A DNA stretch of 45,208 nucleotides from Thermotoga sp. KOL6 (GTDB taxonomy: Bacteria > Thermotogota > Thermotogae > Thermotogales > Thermotogaceae). Both the position numbers and the translations under genes were made by a program. Numbering within the stretch: the stretch's first letter is position 1; the number at the start of each line of letters is the position of its first letter. The notes beneath the pieces were generated by a model, which worked only from the letters and a program-made list of their open reading frames with translations, made no database searches and had not been told where the DNA came from. This document shows positions 18,073 through 27,490 of this stretch, one piece after another. The DNA lies in the NCBI RefSeq assembly GCF_002866025.1, contig NZ_LNDE01000005.1, positions 1 to 45,208 on the forward strand, written 5' to 3'.

Positions 18073-18834
18073 GTGAGAATTAAGATAACCTTCCTGGTGC
18101 CGGAGTGTCGAATTCCTATCAACTACAACTATTTTCTTTCCAGTTTCATCTATAGCAAGATAGCCTCTCAGAACGAACATTTTGCCAGTTTTCTCCACAA
18201 ATTTGGGTACGGAAAAAGATTTAAATTTTTCACGTTCTCCCAGCTTTTCTTTGAACACAAAGAGGTGGAAGGAACTTGTATTCATGTTTTTCCAGGTAAA
18301 GGTTGGTGGTTCATAGCATCACCCCTTGTGGATTTCGTCAGATACCTGTTTTCTGCGCTCATGGAAAACCCAATTGTTAGGTTGGGGAGTAGTGAGTTCA
18401 TCGTTCAAAAAGTCGAAGTGGAAAAGAGATTGCCAGATCTTGAGGAATATCAATTTGTAATGATATCACCTCTTGTACTGAGTGTTCCAGAAGACAAATA
18501 CGGAAAGTTGGTTCACACCTATTTGACACCAGAAGATGAAAGATTCTACGAAGTGTTCAAGAAGAATCTAGTGAGAAAGTATGAAATTTTCTATGGTGAA
18601 ACTCCAAAGGGAGATATTGAGATAATACCAGACTGGGATTACATCCATTCCAAAGGGAAGATAACCAAAAGGATAAAGATTAAGAATTCCTTCGTTCGTG
18701 CCGTCGTGTTTCCATTCAAGGTGAAAGGCACTAAAAAACTCATTGAAATTGGATACGAAGCGGGTTTTGGGGAGAAAAATAGTATGGGATTCGGTATGGT
18801 TGCATTGAAAGGGGGATCAACGGGTGAAAGATAG
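18073..18834 (+). CDS. cas6: CRISPR pre-crRNA endoribonuclease Cas6
   Basis: Cas6 cuts the repeat RNA of the CRISPR transcript to release crRNAs. The 253 residues have the double ferredoxin-like RAMP layout and end in the glycine-rich loop GYEAGFGEKNSMGFGMV. His residues in the N-terminal half (for example NEHFASFLHKFG) are candidates for catalysis. The start is GTG 18073 behind GGAG. The type I-B operon lacks its own cas6, so this enzyme probably serves the array at 20550. It overlaps the CARF gene downstream by 11 bases. Confidence 0.93.
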   Translation: MRIKITFLVPECRIPINYNYFLSSFIYSKIASQNEHFASFLHKFGYGKRFKFFTFSQLFFEHKEVEGTCIHVFPGKGWWFIASPLVDFVRYLFSALMENPIVRLGSSEFIVQKVEVEKRLPDLEEYQFVMISPLVLSVPEDKYGKLVHTYLTPEDERFYEVFKKNLVRKYEIFYGETPKGDIEIIPDWDYIHSKGKITKRIKIKNSFVRAVVFPFKVKGTKKLIEIGYEAGFGEKNSMGFGMVALKGGSTGER

Positions 18835-19966
18835 CGTCATCTGTACAGTGGGAGCCAGTCTTCTTGGGAACATAATGAAAGGATCGTTGGGAGAAGAGGC
18901 AAAAAGATTCTATGAAAATAACAACTTGCACGATCTTGCGAAGCTTCTTTTAAGAAGAAACGATCCGTTGAACGACAGAAGCTTAGGAGCGGAGATTAAC
19001 TCCATGACCAGTTTAGTAGAGAGGGGCATAGTTGACTTCAGGGAGAATCTGTTTCTTTTCGTTTCCGACACAGAAGAAGGAGCTAAAATAGGCGAAGTTC
19101 TGAAAATTTATTTTTTAGAAAATAAGCACGGAGTTGATTTCAAAAACGTTCAAGTTGTGAGAATAGAAGGTTTGAAAGATTCAGACGAGCACGAATTCAA
19201 AACCAAGGGGCTCAGAAATCTTGTCAGGGAGATGGCGAAATATTCAAATCAGAATTTGAATAGAATTGTTATCAATGCAACGGGAGGTTACAAAGCACAA
19301 ATTGCCTATGCGGTTGCTCTTGGGCAAGCTCTTAAAATTCCTGTTTGCTACAGATTTGAAAGATTTAATCACATGGTGACACTCCCACCGCTACCAATAA
19401 CTTTGGATCAAGAAATCTATAGAAAAAACAAACGAGTTTTCGCTTTGTTGGACGCAGCCTTTGATTTAGAACTCAAGGATTTTCTGAAAATGAGTGGTTA
19501 TAGGAGCTGGGGAGAAATCGATGAGAGTTTAAAAATGTTCTTGGATAGAGTACACGTCGATGGAAAAGATTTGGTGGCTTTAAATCCGATAGCGTTGATT
19601 TACCTTGAAAGCGTGGAATGGGATTATTCCGTAATCGATGATCCGATCTTTTATTCTCAAAACCCGCCAGAAGAAAAGCTTGTAGGATTTGAAATTCACG
19701 GGCAAAAGGCGGTGAGAAAATCTGAAAAGATCATTGAAGAAATATCCAAGCTTCCCTGGATCGATCGTTTGCACTTAACGGGAAGTTCTGAACGCCATAC
19801 CGGGAACGGTTTCAAAGTGAGTAGAAGCAAGGATAGCGTTAAAATTGAGATTACAACTGAGAAAGGCACTCTTTATATGAAAGCATACTGCAAATACTAT
19901 TCAGAAAGATTTTTAGACGCAGTTGCCAGAAAGATAGAAGAAAAGCTAAGAGAGATCTTGCAATAA
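18824..19966 (+). CDS. CARF-domain CRISPR ancillary effector (APE2256 family), possible RelE-like tail
   Basis: The N-terminal ~190 residues are a CARF sensor domain of the APE2256 family: VICTVGASLLGN at the start and INATGGYKAQIAYA at 150-163 (the ligand-contact loop). CARF domains bind cyclic oligoadenylate made by Cas10, and the Cas10 in this window has an intact cyclase motif. After a middle helical segment (~200-290), residues ~300-375 follow a helix-then-strands pattern with many basic and aromatic residues (LHLTGSSERH, GFKVSRSKDSVKIEI, AYCKYYSERF) that recalls RelE-type mRNA interferases, as in CARF-RelE effectors; this part is a low-confidence guess. Start GTG 18824 follows GGGGGATC and overlaps cas6. 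Confidence 0.85.
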   Translation: MKDSVICTVGASLLGNIMKGSLGEEAKRFYENNNLHDLAKLLLRRNDPLNDRSLGAEINSMTSLVERGIVDFRENLFLFVSDTEEGAKIGEVLKIYFLENKHGVDFKNVQVVRIEGLKDSDEHEFKTKGLRNLVREMAKYSNQNLNRIVINATGGYKAQIAYAVALGQALKIPVCYRFERFNHMVTLPPLPITLDQEIYRKNKRVFALLDAAFDLELKDFLKMSGYRSWGEIDESLKMFLDRVHVDGKDLVALNPIALIYLESVEWDYSVIDDPIFYSQNPPEEKLVGFEIHGQKAVRKSEKIIEEISKLPWIDRLHLTGSSERHTGNGFKVSRSKDSVKIEITTEKGTLYMKAYCKYYSERFLDAVARKIEEKLREILQ

Positions 19967-20011
19967 AATATTTAAGGGGAATGTTAGAGACAAATTTATT
20001 AACTAACAATA

Positions 20012-20549
20012 ATTATATTTTATTCACTAAACCTCTATTTGTTCCAATCATTCACAAGCTTAGGTATTGCGGAAAGGGTGGTGGTGAGAAGCATACAGAG
20101 TATGCAATTACCGGTAACAGGAGTGTTTTATGCCATTTTCGAAAAGTAAAGTATGCAATGAAAAAAGAATAATTGTGTGAACTAAAACATATGAAGAAGT
20201 GAATATAGTGATCATAATATCTGAAAAACAACTCTCGAAGAGAAAAGAGACATTTCAATTTAACACAATAATGTGAAACTTCTTTCTTGATCTTGTGAAT
20301 TGTGGAACTTTTTTGAAAGAGACCTTTTTGAACAAAAACAGCCCGTTTTAGGTGTTGATAATTCATAGTGCTTTGTATCTCTTGTGATAGGATATTCGTT
20401 TCATATTCCATTATTCAATTTTTCCATCACATACAACTTCCGGTATCATCTTTTGTTTTTGTGTCTCATCTTCCCACTTTGTCCTTTTTTTCCTTCTTCC
20501 CTTGACTTCCCACTCATCTATGTTCTATAATTTCTTACGAATCAGATGG
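20012..20549 (+). repeat. CRISPR leader, copy 1 of a long direct repeat
   Basis: The 583-bp gap before the array holds no gene. From 20012 to 20457 it matches 44763-45208 with about 8 mismatches in the ungapped 438-bp core (offset 24,751 bp). Because copy 1 runs straight into the first CRISPR repeat, I read the shared sequence as a long CRISPR leader. Small frames on the minus strand inside both copies have no ribosome site or recognisable family. Confidence 0.85.
20502..20531 (+). promoter_or_regulatory. promoter for the CRISPR array transcript
   Basis: TTGACT (20502-20507) and TATAAT (20526-20531) with 18-bp spacing, a near-consensus housekeeping promoter. The predicted start is near 20538, about 12 bases before the first repeat. 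Confidence 0.8.
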
Positions 20550-21572
20550 GTTTCAATACTTCCTTAGAGGGATGGAAACCTATTTCTTCGTCCTTTTCTT
20601 CGTCCTTGGAAATAAGTTTCAATACTTCCTTAGAGGGATGGAAACTTCTTTTGTTATGATCGGTATTTCGATTTCTGATACAGTTTCAATACTTCCTTAG
20701 AGGGATGGAAACCAATTCTTCCTTCGGCAACTCCTTCGGTGTAGTAAAGTTTCAATACTTCCTTAGAGGGATGGAAACCTGCTACATCATTTTCAAGATA
20801 AAATTCCTTACCAAGTTTCAATACTTCCTTAGAGGGATGGAAACTTCAAAATGTCCTTTCCAAGTCGCTCTAAACTTGTTGTTTCAATACTTCCTTAGAG
20901 GGATGGAAACTCATAACTACTGCCTATTCTGGACCTAAATATTTCCAGTTTCAATACTTCCTTAGAGGGATGGAAACTTCATATATGTCAAATGAACTAA
21001 CTATTACGTTTCTGTTTCAATACTTCCTTAGAGGGATGGAAACGGTGTCTGAAACCGGGAAGTCTATTAGGTCATCCATGTTTCAATACTTCCTTAGAGG
21101 GATGGAAACTGAGGATGGAAGATTGTTATATAAAGCTACATTGTTAGTTTCAATACTTCCTTAGAGGGATGGAAACGACTTCTTCTTCGATTTCTGCTTC
21201 TTCTTGGTGGGCGCGTTTCAATACTTCCTTAGAGGGATGGAAACCAACATATCTGTCAACACACTCTTTTTTCATAGTTGTTTCAATACTTCCTTAGAGG
21301 GATGGAAACTTCAAGTATTTTGCAAATTCCTCGATGCTTCTGCAGTTTCAATACTTCCTTAGAGGGATGGAAACAACCGTTGCAAGAGTCTTTCTGCTTC
21401 GTGTTCTCCTGTTTCAATACTTCCTTAGAGGGATGGAAACATGCTACGGATATATACATCGACACCGTTGTTCCAAGTTTCAATACTTCCTTAGAGAGAT
21501 GGAAACAAGACCTTTTGCGTGTTTGACTTTGAGAACTACTACGTTTCAGTACTTCCTTAGAGGAATAGAAAC
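20550..21572 (+). CRISPR. CRISPR array, 16 repeats and 15 spacers
   Basis: The 30-bp repeat begins GTTTCAATACTTCC and ends GGGATGGAAAC; its outer GTTTC/GAAAC ends are inverted. Repeats start at 20550, 20616, 20683, 20749, 20815, 20881, 20948, 21014, 21080, 21147, 21215, 21280, 21345, 21411, 21477 and 21543. Spacers are 35-38 bp and all differ. Repeats 1-14 are identical, repeat 15 has one change, and repeat 16 has three, so the decaying end is on the right and the leader on the left; transcription is rightward. The repeat is the type known from Thermotoga. One array probably feeds both the I-B and III-A machinery. Confidence 0.99.
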
Positions 21573-21671
21573 ACCACTCAAATCGCTTTCATCAAAGAGT
21601 TGTTACCTCCTCAGAGGAGCAAAAGTTATATTGTTGTAGGAGAAAGCGGATAGTTTGAATAAAAGGAGGTG
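21573..21671 (+). other. array trailer and upstream region of cas8b
   Basis: The stretch after the last repeat contains a palindrome CTCCT-CAG-AGGAG (21607-21619) without a T run. The surrounding 21597-21626 agrees with the CRISPR repeat at about 16 of 30 positions, possibly a decayed 17th repeat. The cas8b ribosome site AGGAGGTGA starts at 21664. I see no clear promoter, so the cas operon may rely on read-through from the array or an unusual promoter. Confidence 0.45.
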
Positions 21672-23306
21672 ATGAAGCTGCTTAACAAGATAATTTCTCT
21701 TGGTGAGGTTTCTGAAGTTTCCTATTCGCCTTTTGCAGAGGAAGTACCAGATGGCAAGCTGATCGCTATCAAGCTCACAAAGACTCCGGAAGGTTACAAG
21801 TTTGATGGACTAACTTTAGTGGAAAAGAATCCAGGGGGAAGAGATTCAAAAGTGTTTCTTTACAAGAGTCAAAAGGGGAATTTTTCTTTTTCCAAGGGGC
21901 CTACCGCAAAATTCATAGATAAAACATCTCCTGAGAAGACTTTTAAAATGCTCCTCGGTTTCTTCAATTATCCTACTTTGAAGGATATACATTCAGCACT
22001 CAAGAGTTCAGAAAGTAAAATACTGAGCGAACTTAGTAAAAAGATGGAGCAAGTAGACAAAAAAGAAAATGTGTTTTTAACTGTAATGGTTGATGGAAAA
22101 CTACCGGCAGAAATTCCAGAAATTCTGAGAGCTTTTGATGAAAAGGAGAAAGCTGGCAAAGGAAAACCAACTGTTTGCTTCATTTGTGGCAATCGGACTG
22201 CAAATCTAAAGTTGAGCGATGTCGTGAAATTTGCCACTTTTGATAAGCCAGGATTCACTCCATATCTTTCAAAAAAAGATCCCATAAGAATCTGTCCTGC
22301 TTGTAAAGAAACTTTGATGAAAGCAAGACGATCCATAGATGAAAAACTTTCGTTTGCTTTCTTCGACGGAAGAATACTTTGGATTATTCCAGGTGGAGTT
22401 TCAGCGAATATTCTAAAGAGAATTGTGGAAAAAATTTCTCTTGAAAAAGAAGCAAATGAATCAAAGTTGCGCAGTTTCGCTCGTTTAGAACGAAGAATAG
22501 AGAGAGCTCTTTCTGAAGAAAGGGCAACTTACGACCTGGTGGTCATTGAGAAAGAACAGCAAGCGGAAAGAATAATCCTCCACTCGGAAGATGTCTCTCC
22601 CACAAGAATCAGAGAAATTTTAGAGGAGTCAGAAAGAATAGAAAATCTGATGAAAGAAGACGGTTATGAAATAAACGTAAATTTCCGTACCATTAATTCT
22701 TTCTTTGAAGACGCAAAAAATCTTTTCAATGCGCTTTTCGATGCTGTTTTCTCCGAAAGAACATTCGATAAAAAGCTCCTTATTAGATTTCTTCTATCCA
22801 AGGCGAGAAGAGATATTCTCAGGGATACAAGATACAAATCCGCCATTGAAGCCTTTGCTATTTACGTCTATTTGAAGCGCCTAAAAACTCTGAAAGGGGG
22901 GAACCATGTGGAACCCAACGGTTTCTTCTCCAAATACGCAGAATTTTTCGATGAACCTTGGAAAAAAGCCGTTTTCCTTGAAGGGGTTTTGACCGAATAC
23001 TTACTGTATCTTCAGCAAACCAAAAGAAACTCGAAAGCGTTCATGAAGAAATTGAAGGGTCTCAAACTCAAGAAACAGGATGTTGAAGGATTACTTGCAG
23101 AGATCAGATCAAAGCTTGAAGCTTACGAAGGTATGAGTAAGAAAGTTGAGGAACTCTTGGAAGAAACTTCGAGATCCTTTATAGAAGCTGGTAATTGGAG
23201 AGCTTCTCCGGAGGAGATCAGTTTTGTTTTCGTTACGGGTATGTCGCTCGGAAGAATATTCTTCAAGGGGGTAGATGAGAGTGAATCCAGTGAAGAACAG
23301 GAGTGA
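21672..23306 (+). CDS. cas8b: type I-B Cascade large subunit Cas8b (TM1802 family)
   Basis: This 544-residue protein matches the TM1802/Csh1-type large subunit, which in type I-B helps recognise the PAM and recruits Cas3. A zinc-binding module is visible: CFICGNRT around residue 170 and CPACKET about 45 residues later. The C-terminal half is helical. ATG 21672 is chosen but the ribosome site AGGAGGTGA overlaps it, and a GTG three bases earlier is also in frame, so the exact start is uncertain. The 3' end overlaps cas7. Confidence 0.92.
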   Translation: MKLLNKIISLGEVSEVSYSPFAEEVPDGKLIAIKLTKTPEGYKFDGLTLVEKNPGGRDSKVFLYKSQKGNFSFSKGPTAKFIDKTSPEKTFKMLLGFFNYPTLKDIHSALKSSESKILSELSKKMEQVDKKENVFLTVMVDGKLPAEIPEILRAFDEKEKAGKGKPTVCFICGNRTANLKLSDVVKFATFDKPGFTPYLSKKDPIRICPACKETLMKARRSIDEKLSFAFFDGRILWIIPGGVSANILKRIVEKISLEKEANESKLRSFARLERRIERALSEERATYDLVVIEKEQQAERIILHSEDVSPTRIREILEESERIENLMKEDGYEINVNFRTINSFFEDAKNLFNALFDAVFSERTFDKKLLIRFLLSKARRDILRDTRYKSAIEAFAIYVYLKRLKTLKGGNHVEPNGFFSKYAEFFDEPWKKAVFLEGVLTEYLLYLQQTKRNSKAFMKKLKGLKLKKQDVEGLLAEIRSKLEAYEGMSKKVEELLEETSRSFIEAGNWRASPEEISFVFVTGMSLGRIFFKGVDESESSEEQE

Positions 23307-24183
23307 AATTCTGTTCATCTACGATGTAAAATGGGCCAATCCTAACGGGGACCCTCTCGATGAAAACAGGCCAAGATTTGACGATGAAACATCTAAGCTT
23401 TTTGTGACAGATGTTAGACTCAAAAGAACAGTGAGGGACTATCTTGCAGACTATTACAATGAAACTTTGTGGGTTTCTGGAGAAGCGGAAGTTCCAGACA
23501 AGAGGGTAAAAACTCTCAAGATCGAAAATTTGGAAGACGCTTGTCAGAAATGTATAGACATCAGACTCTTTGGAGCGGTTATCCCCCAGAAGAAAAGCGG
23601 TGCGAGTGAAACATCGATCGTAGGACCTGTTCAGTTCAGATACGGAACCAGTCTTCACAGAGTGAAAATGATGACGGTACAGGGAACGGCTGCGTTTGCT
23701 ACTTCCAGCGAATCAAAACAGAGAAGTTTCAGAGAGGATCAATTAGTGCCTTATGCGTTGATTGCTTTCTATGGTGTCGTCAATCAGCATTCGGCTGCTG
23801 TAACAAAACTCACGGAAGAAGACGTTTCAAAACTTCTCGAAGGTATGTGGATAGGTACGAAAAATCTTATCACAAGGTCTAAAATGGAGCACAATCCAAG
23901 ACTCTTAATGAGGGTTGTTTACAAAGAAGGGGTGAACTATCACTGTGGAGAACTTGACTATCTCGTAAGAGTCTTGTCCGAAAAGGAAGATGAAGAGCTT
24001 AGGGATGTGAGAGAGTTAAAACTCGAGGTATCGCCTTTGGTTTCTTCGCTTGAATCCCTCAAAGAAAAGATAGAGAGAATAGAATACGCGATCGATCCCG
24101 CTTTGACCCTGTCTGTAAATGGCGAAGAAAAAACGTTTGAAAATGTGTTTTCTGAATTTCCGTTGAAGAAACTGGGGTGGTGA
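23275..24183 (+). CDS. cas7: type I-B Cascade backbone protein Cas7
   Basis: Cas7 forms the filament that holds the crRNA. The 302 residues contain the family signature ILFIYDVKWANPNGDPLDENRPRF near the N-terminus and SIVGPVQFRYGTSLH further on, matching TM1801/Csh2-type Cas7. The start ATG 23275 overlaps the end of cas8b; GTG 23281 and 23290 are possible alternatives. It is followed 2 bases later by cas5. Confidence 0.95.
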   Translation: MRVNPVKNRSEILFIYDVKWANPNGDPLDENRPRFDDETSKLFVTDVRLKRTVRDYLADYYNETLWVSGEAEVPDKRVKTLKIENLEDACQKCIDIRLFGAVIPQKKSGASETSIVGPVQFRYGTSLHRVKMMTVQGTAAFATSSESKQRSFREDQLVPYALIAFYGVVNQHSAAVTKLTEEDVSKLLEGMWIGTKNLITRSKMEHNPRLLMRVVYKEGVNYHCGELDYLVRVLSEKEDEELRDVRELKLEVSPLVSSLESLKEKIERIEYAIDPALTLSVNGEEKTFENVFSEFPLKKLGW

Positions 24184-24185
24184 GA

Positions 24186-24839
24186 ATGGAAGTAATCGTT
24201 TTCGATGTATCTGGTCCTTTTGGACTTTTCAGGAGGGGGTATACCACCACCTCCTCCTATACTCTTCCCTTTCCTCCAAGGCCCACAGTGTTGGGCCTTG
24301 TAGGATGTATCCTTGGCTACAGGGACATTCAAAGGCTTCAGAATGCGAACGTGGCTGTTCAGATAAAAAGTCCTTTGAAATTTTTGAGAATGGGGACGAA
24401 TTTTGTTGAAACAAAAGACAGAGGTAGTAGGGTCAGAATAAGCCTTCAGCTTCTGAAAGAACCCCTATACAGGATCTTCTTCAGTTGGGAAGATGAAGAT
24501 TTTTACAGATTGGAAAATCTTCTCAGGAATGGAGAAACGATTTTTACTCCTTATTTGGGAGTGGCCAGCTTCATAGTTAGAAGAATCGATTTTGTGGGAC
24601 GATTCAAAGCCGTTCCTGTTGAGCCCCCGTGTGAGGTTCACACTGTGGCGAGAGGAGATACGAAACTTGTACCAGAACCTGGGCAATTTTTGGTTTATGA
24701 GAAAGTTACAAGACAGATGAACGAGAACAGAGAATTGATTGAAAGTGTGGTTTATGTTTTTAAAAAGGATCTATCGCCTTTGAAGGTGGAAGGGGGAGAA
24801 GTATGGAAGGTAGCGGATCAGAACATTGTCTGGATGTGA
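24186..24839 (+). CDS. cas5: type I-B Cascade protein Cas5
   Basis: Cas5 caps the 5' end of the crRNA in Cascade. The 217 residues begin MEVIVFDVSGPFGLFRRGYTTTSSYTLPFPPRPTVLGL (shown here only as the family's typical start: strand, then the Phe/Arg-rich loop, then PFPPRPTVLGLVG). ATG 24186 is preceded by GGGGTGGTGA. The 3' end overlaps the start of cas3 by 37 bases, so translation is coupled. Confidence 0.94.
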   Translation: MEVIVFDVSGPFGLFRRGYTTTSSYTLPFPPRPTVLGLVGCILGYRDIQRLQNANVAVQIKSPLKFLRMGTNFVETKDRGSRVRISLQLLKEPLYRIFFSWEDEDFYRLENLLRNGETIFTPYLGVASFIVRRIDFVGRFKAVPVEPPCEVHTVARGDTKLVPEPGQFLVYEKVTRQMNENRELIESVVYVFKKDLSPLKVEGGEVWKVADQNIVWM

Positions 24840-27007
24840 TACGTTCACATGTTGATAGAAAACTCGTCGATCACCTGAAAGGTGTTGAAAAAAGAGCTTT
24901 AGAAAAGTTTGAAAGGATGAATGTACCTTGGAAAGAACTTTTTGGCTTCGAGAAGAAAACATTGAGACAATTCCTATCTCTTATTGCGACCTCTCATGAT
25001 CTTGGAAAAGCTACCAAATATTTCCAAACATATTTGGATCAGGGAAAGGGACACCCGCAAAAGAAAAACCATTCGCTCTTATCTGCTCTTTTTTTCTTTC
25101 ACAAATCACAAGGTCTTCCAAGCAAACTCAGAATATTCGGCTTTGAAATTGTAAGAAGACATCACGGAACTTTCGAGGGTTTTCTTTCAGAAGTGAATGA
25201 AATTTTTCTCGAGGATCAGTTGAAATCTATTCCGAGAGATTTTCTAGAAAAAAATGGGTTGGGCGATTTCAAGCTGAAGGAAACAGTGCAAGAAGTGCAA
25301 AGATGTATGGATGAGTTTTCCATCTTTGGAGACAAGAACATTGCAGATTACTTTCTCTTACATATTTTCATGTCCATACTCGTTTCTTCTGACAGGGAAG
25401 ATGTTGTTTTAAGAGAAAACCCTCTTCCTCCCCTTCCTCCTTACGATCTCACAAAAATTGAAAGCTATTTATCTCGTATGGAGAGAAAAAGTAAAATAGA
25501 CGAGCTCAGGGATGCTTTCCAGAGGGAAATAAAGGAGTATAAGTTAGAATCTCCAGGTGTGTACGCAATAAGTGCTCCAACAGGTATAGGAAAGACCATC
25601 GGGAATTTGATCTTTGCGGGTAAACTCGTGTCGGATAAGACCACCATAATCTACTCGTTGCCCTTTATCAACATAATCGAACAGACCGTGGAAAGGATTC
25701 AGGATATTTTTGAAACCAACGATCCTTTCTTTGTCATGCCGTTTCACCATCTGGCAGAACAAAAGTTTTCTGAAGAATATTCTGAAGTGGAAGACTTGTT
25801 GATCGATCTATGGCATTCGAGGATCGTAGTTACCACCTTTGTCTCCCTTCTTGAATCGCTGATCACTTTCAAAAAAATTCCATTTTTCTACAAATTACCA
25901 AATTCAGTTCTGATACTAGATGAAGTACAGGCCATTCCTTATGAGTACTGGGCTATTGTTGAGAATGTTTTGGAATTTCTCTCTAAGTTGGGAACTACCA
26001 TTGTTCTCTCTACAGCAACGAAACCTGCTCTCTTGAAAGATGCAAAAGAGGTACTCGCGAATAAGTCCTTCTATTTTTCTAAACTGAACAGAGTCGCTCT
26101 CAGAGTGGAAAACGAAATGACTTTCAATGAATTTAAAGAATTCATCGAGGAAAAATTGAAAGATGGAAAGAAGACACTTATTATCACGAACACGATAAGG
26201 GAAGCAGAAGAAGTATACGATTCTCTGAAGGAAATGGGTTTAGGGATATGTTTCCTCTCTTCGAGAGTGGTACCCAAGGATCGTTCGAAACGTATTAAAA
26301 AAATAAGTGAATATGATGTTTGCGTTTCTACGCAAGTAGTTGAAGCAGGAGTCGATATCTCTTTTGAGAGAGTGATAAGAGATATTGCCCCCATCGATAG
26401 CATCGTTCAGGCTTCGGGGAGATGTAACAGACATTTTGAGCATGAAAGAGGGGAAGTGATAGTAGTTCCGGTAAAAGATGACAGAGGGATTTTCTTCTCC
26501 AAATACGTTTACGGCACCTTTTTGACGGAAGTTTCGAAGAGTTTTTTAGAACGAAGAAAATTCATGGAAGAGAAAGATTTTCTCGGGATGGTAGAAGCTT
26601 ATTTTGAGGAAATAAGAAGATTAGGGGATCCAGACAAAAAAGACCTGTTGAGACATTTTCGAGACTTGAACTTTTCAAAGCTTAAGGAGTTTCAGCTTAT
26701 TGCTCCAGAACCGACTGTTCCCTTCCTTGTCTTAGTTGATGAAGGCGCAGAAAGTGTATATGAAACCTTCAGAGAAGAATGGGAAAAAATATCAGAGAAA
26801 AAATCGGGAAAGTGGGAAAAATTCAATCTTGCTAAAGTGTTTTTCAAGAAATTGACACCTTACATAGTGAACGCTCGTGTTGAAAGCGATGAGTCATATC
26901 CCGAAATTTTCCTCGGTATGATCGTTATTCCGAAGAACCTTTTACGAAACTGGTATGACCCTATCAAAGGCTTGAGAACGAAGAGTTCCAAGGAAGTGGT
27001 AATTTGA
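24803..27007 (+). CDS. cas3: CRISPR nuclease-helicase Cas3
   Basis: Cas3 degrades DNA bound by Cascade. The 734 residues start with an HD nuclease domain (TSHDLGK with H65/D66, then RRHHGTFEG), followed by an SF2 helicase: SAPTGIGKT at 257-265, LDEVQAIP with DEVQ at 373-376 instead of the common DEAH/DEVH, TATKPAL, and CVSTQVVEAGVDI plus ASGRCNR (motifs V and VI). A C-terminal accessory domain completes it. Start ATG 24803 has GGGGGAG upstream inside cas5. The stop overlaps the cas4 start. Confidence 0.96.
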   Translation: MEGSGSEHCLDVIRSHVDRKLVDHLKGVEKRALEKFERMNVPWKELFGFEKKTLRQFLSLIATSHDLGKATKYFQTYLDQGKGHPQKKNHSLLSALFFFHKSQGLPSKLRIFGFEIVRRHHGTFEGFLSEVNEIFLEDQLKSIPRDFLEKNGLGDFKLKETVQEVQRCMDEFSIFGDKNIADYFLLHIFMSILVSSDREDVVLRENPLPPLPPYDLTKIESYLSRMERKSKIDELRDAFQREIKEYKLESPGVYAISAPTGIGKTIGNLIFAGKLVSDKTTIIYSLPFINIIEQTVERIQDIFETNDPFFVMPFHHLAEQKFSEEYSEVEDLLIDLWHSRIVVTTFVSLLESLITFKKIPFFYKLPNSVLILDEVQAIPYEYWAIVENVLEFLSKLGTTIVLSTATKPALLKDAKEVLANKSFYFSKLNRVALRVENEMTFNEFKEFIEEKLKDGKKTLIITNTIREAEEVYDSLKEMGLGICFLSSRVVPKDRSKRIKKISEYDVCVSTQVVEAGVDISFERVIRDIAPIDSIVQASGRCNRHFEHERGEVIVVPVKDDRGIFFSKYVYGTFLTEVSKSFLERRKFMEEKDFLGMVEAYFEEIRRLGDPDKKDLLRHFRDLNFSKLKEFQLIAPEPTVPFLVLVDEGAESVYETFREEWEKISEKKSGKWEKFNLAKVFFKKLTPYIVNARVESDESYPEIFLGMIVIPKNLLRNWYDPIKGLRTKSSKEVVI

Positions 27008-27480
27008 TCTCAGGGACAATCATATTAAGTTATGTGAACTGCGAAAGACAAGCTTGGCTCATGTCGAGAAATGTTGTTCCAGATCAGAGTAATCCCTATT
27101 TGGAACTAGGAAGATTTATCCATGAAGAATACAATTCTGGTCTCACACTTCCAGGAATGAAAGTAGATGTTCTCTTTGAGAAGAATGGCATGAGGATCGT
27201 TGGAGAAGTTAAAAAGTCTTCTGCATCTGTGAAAGGAGCAAGATACCAGCTTCTTTATTACTTAATGAGGCTCGAAGAGGAAGGTCTGAAAGCCAGAGGA
27301 GAAATCATTATTCCCAACGAAGACAAGAGAATACCTGTTGAGTTAGACGAAGAAAGCAGGAAAGAACTAAGGAACATCATTGTTCAAATTCATGAAGTTC
27401 TGTCGAAGGATATCCCACCGTCTCCTTCCAGGAAGAGTATCTGCAGAAAGTGTGGATACGAGCTTTTTTGTTTTTCATGA
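27004..27480 (+). CDS. cas4: CRISPR adaptation exonuclease Cas4
   Basis: Cas4 is a RecB-like nuclease that trims prespacers and checks PAMs with Cas1-Cas2. The 158 residues show a first Cys (C13 in NCERQAW) and three C-terminal ones (C147, C150, C156 in CRKCGYELFC) for a [4Fe-4S] cluster, plus the nuclease motif GEVKKS and an upstream His (GRFIHEEY). TTG 27004 overlaps the cas3 stop. Confidence 0.95.
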   Translation: MISGTIILSYVNCERQAWLMSRNVVPDQSNPYLELGRFIHEEYNSGLTLPGMKVDVLFEKNGMRIVGEVKKSSASVKGARYQLLYYLMRLEEEGLKARGEIIIPNEDKRIPVELDEESRKELRNIIVQIHEVLSKDIPPSPSRKSICRKCGYELFCFS

Positions 27481-27490
27481 GGTGGTGACA

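Noticed and set aside
20052-20411. A 119-codon minus-strand frame in the leader, repeated at 44803-45162
   Set aside because: It is conserved only because the DNA itself is duplicated; no ribosome site or known domain, and it lies in the CRISPR leader.
20705-21639. Open frames running through the CRISPR array with repeated FQYFLRGMET peptides
   Set aside because: These are translations of the CRISPR repeat, not genes.
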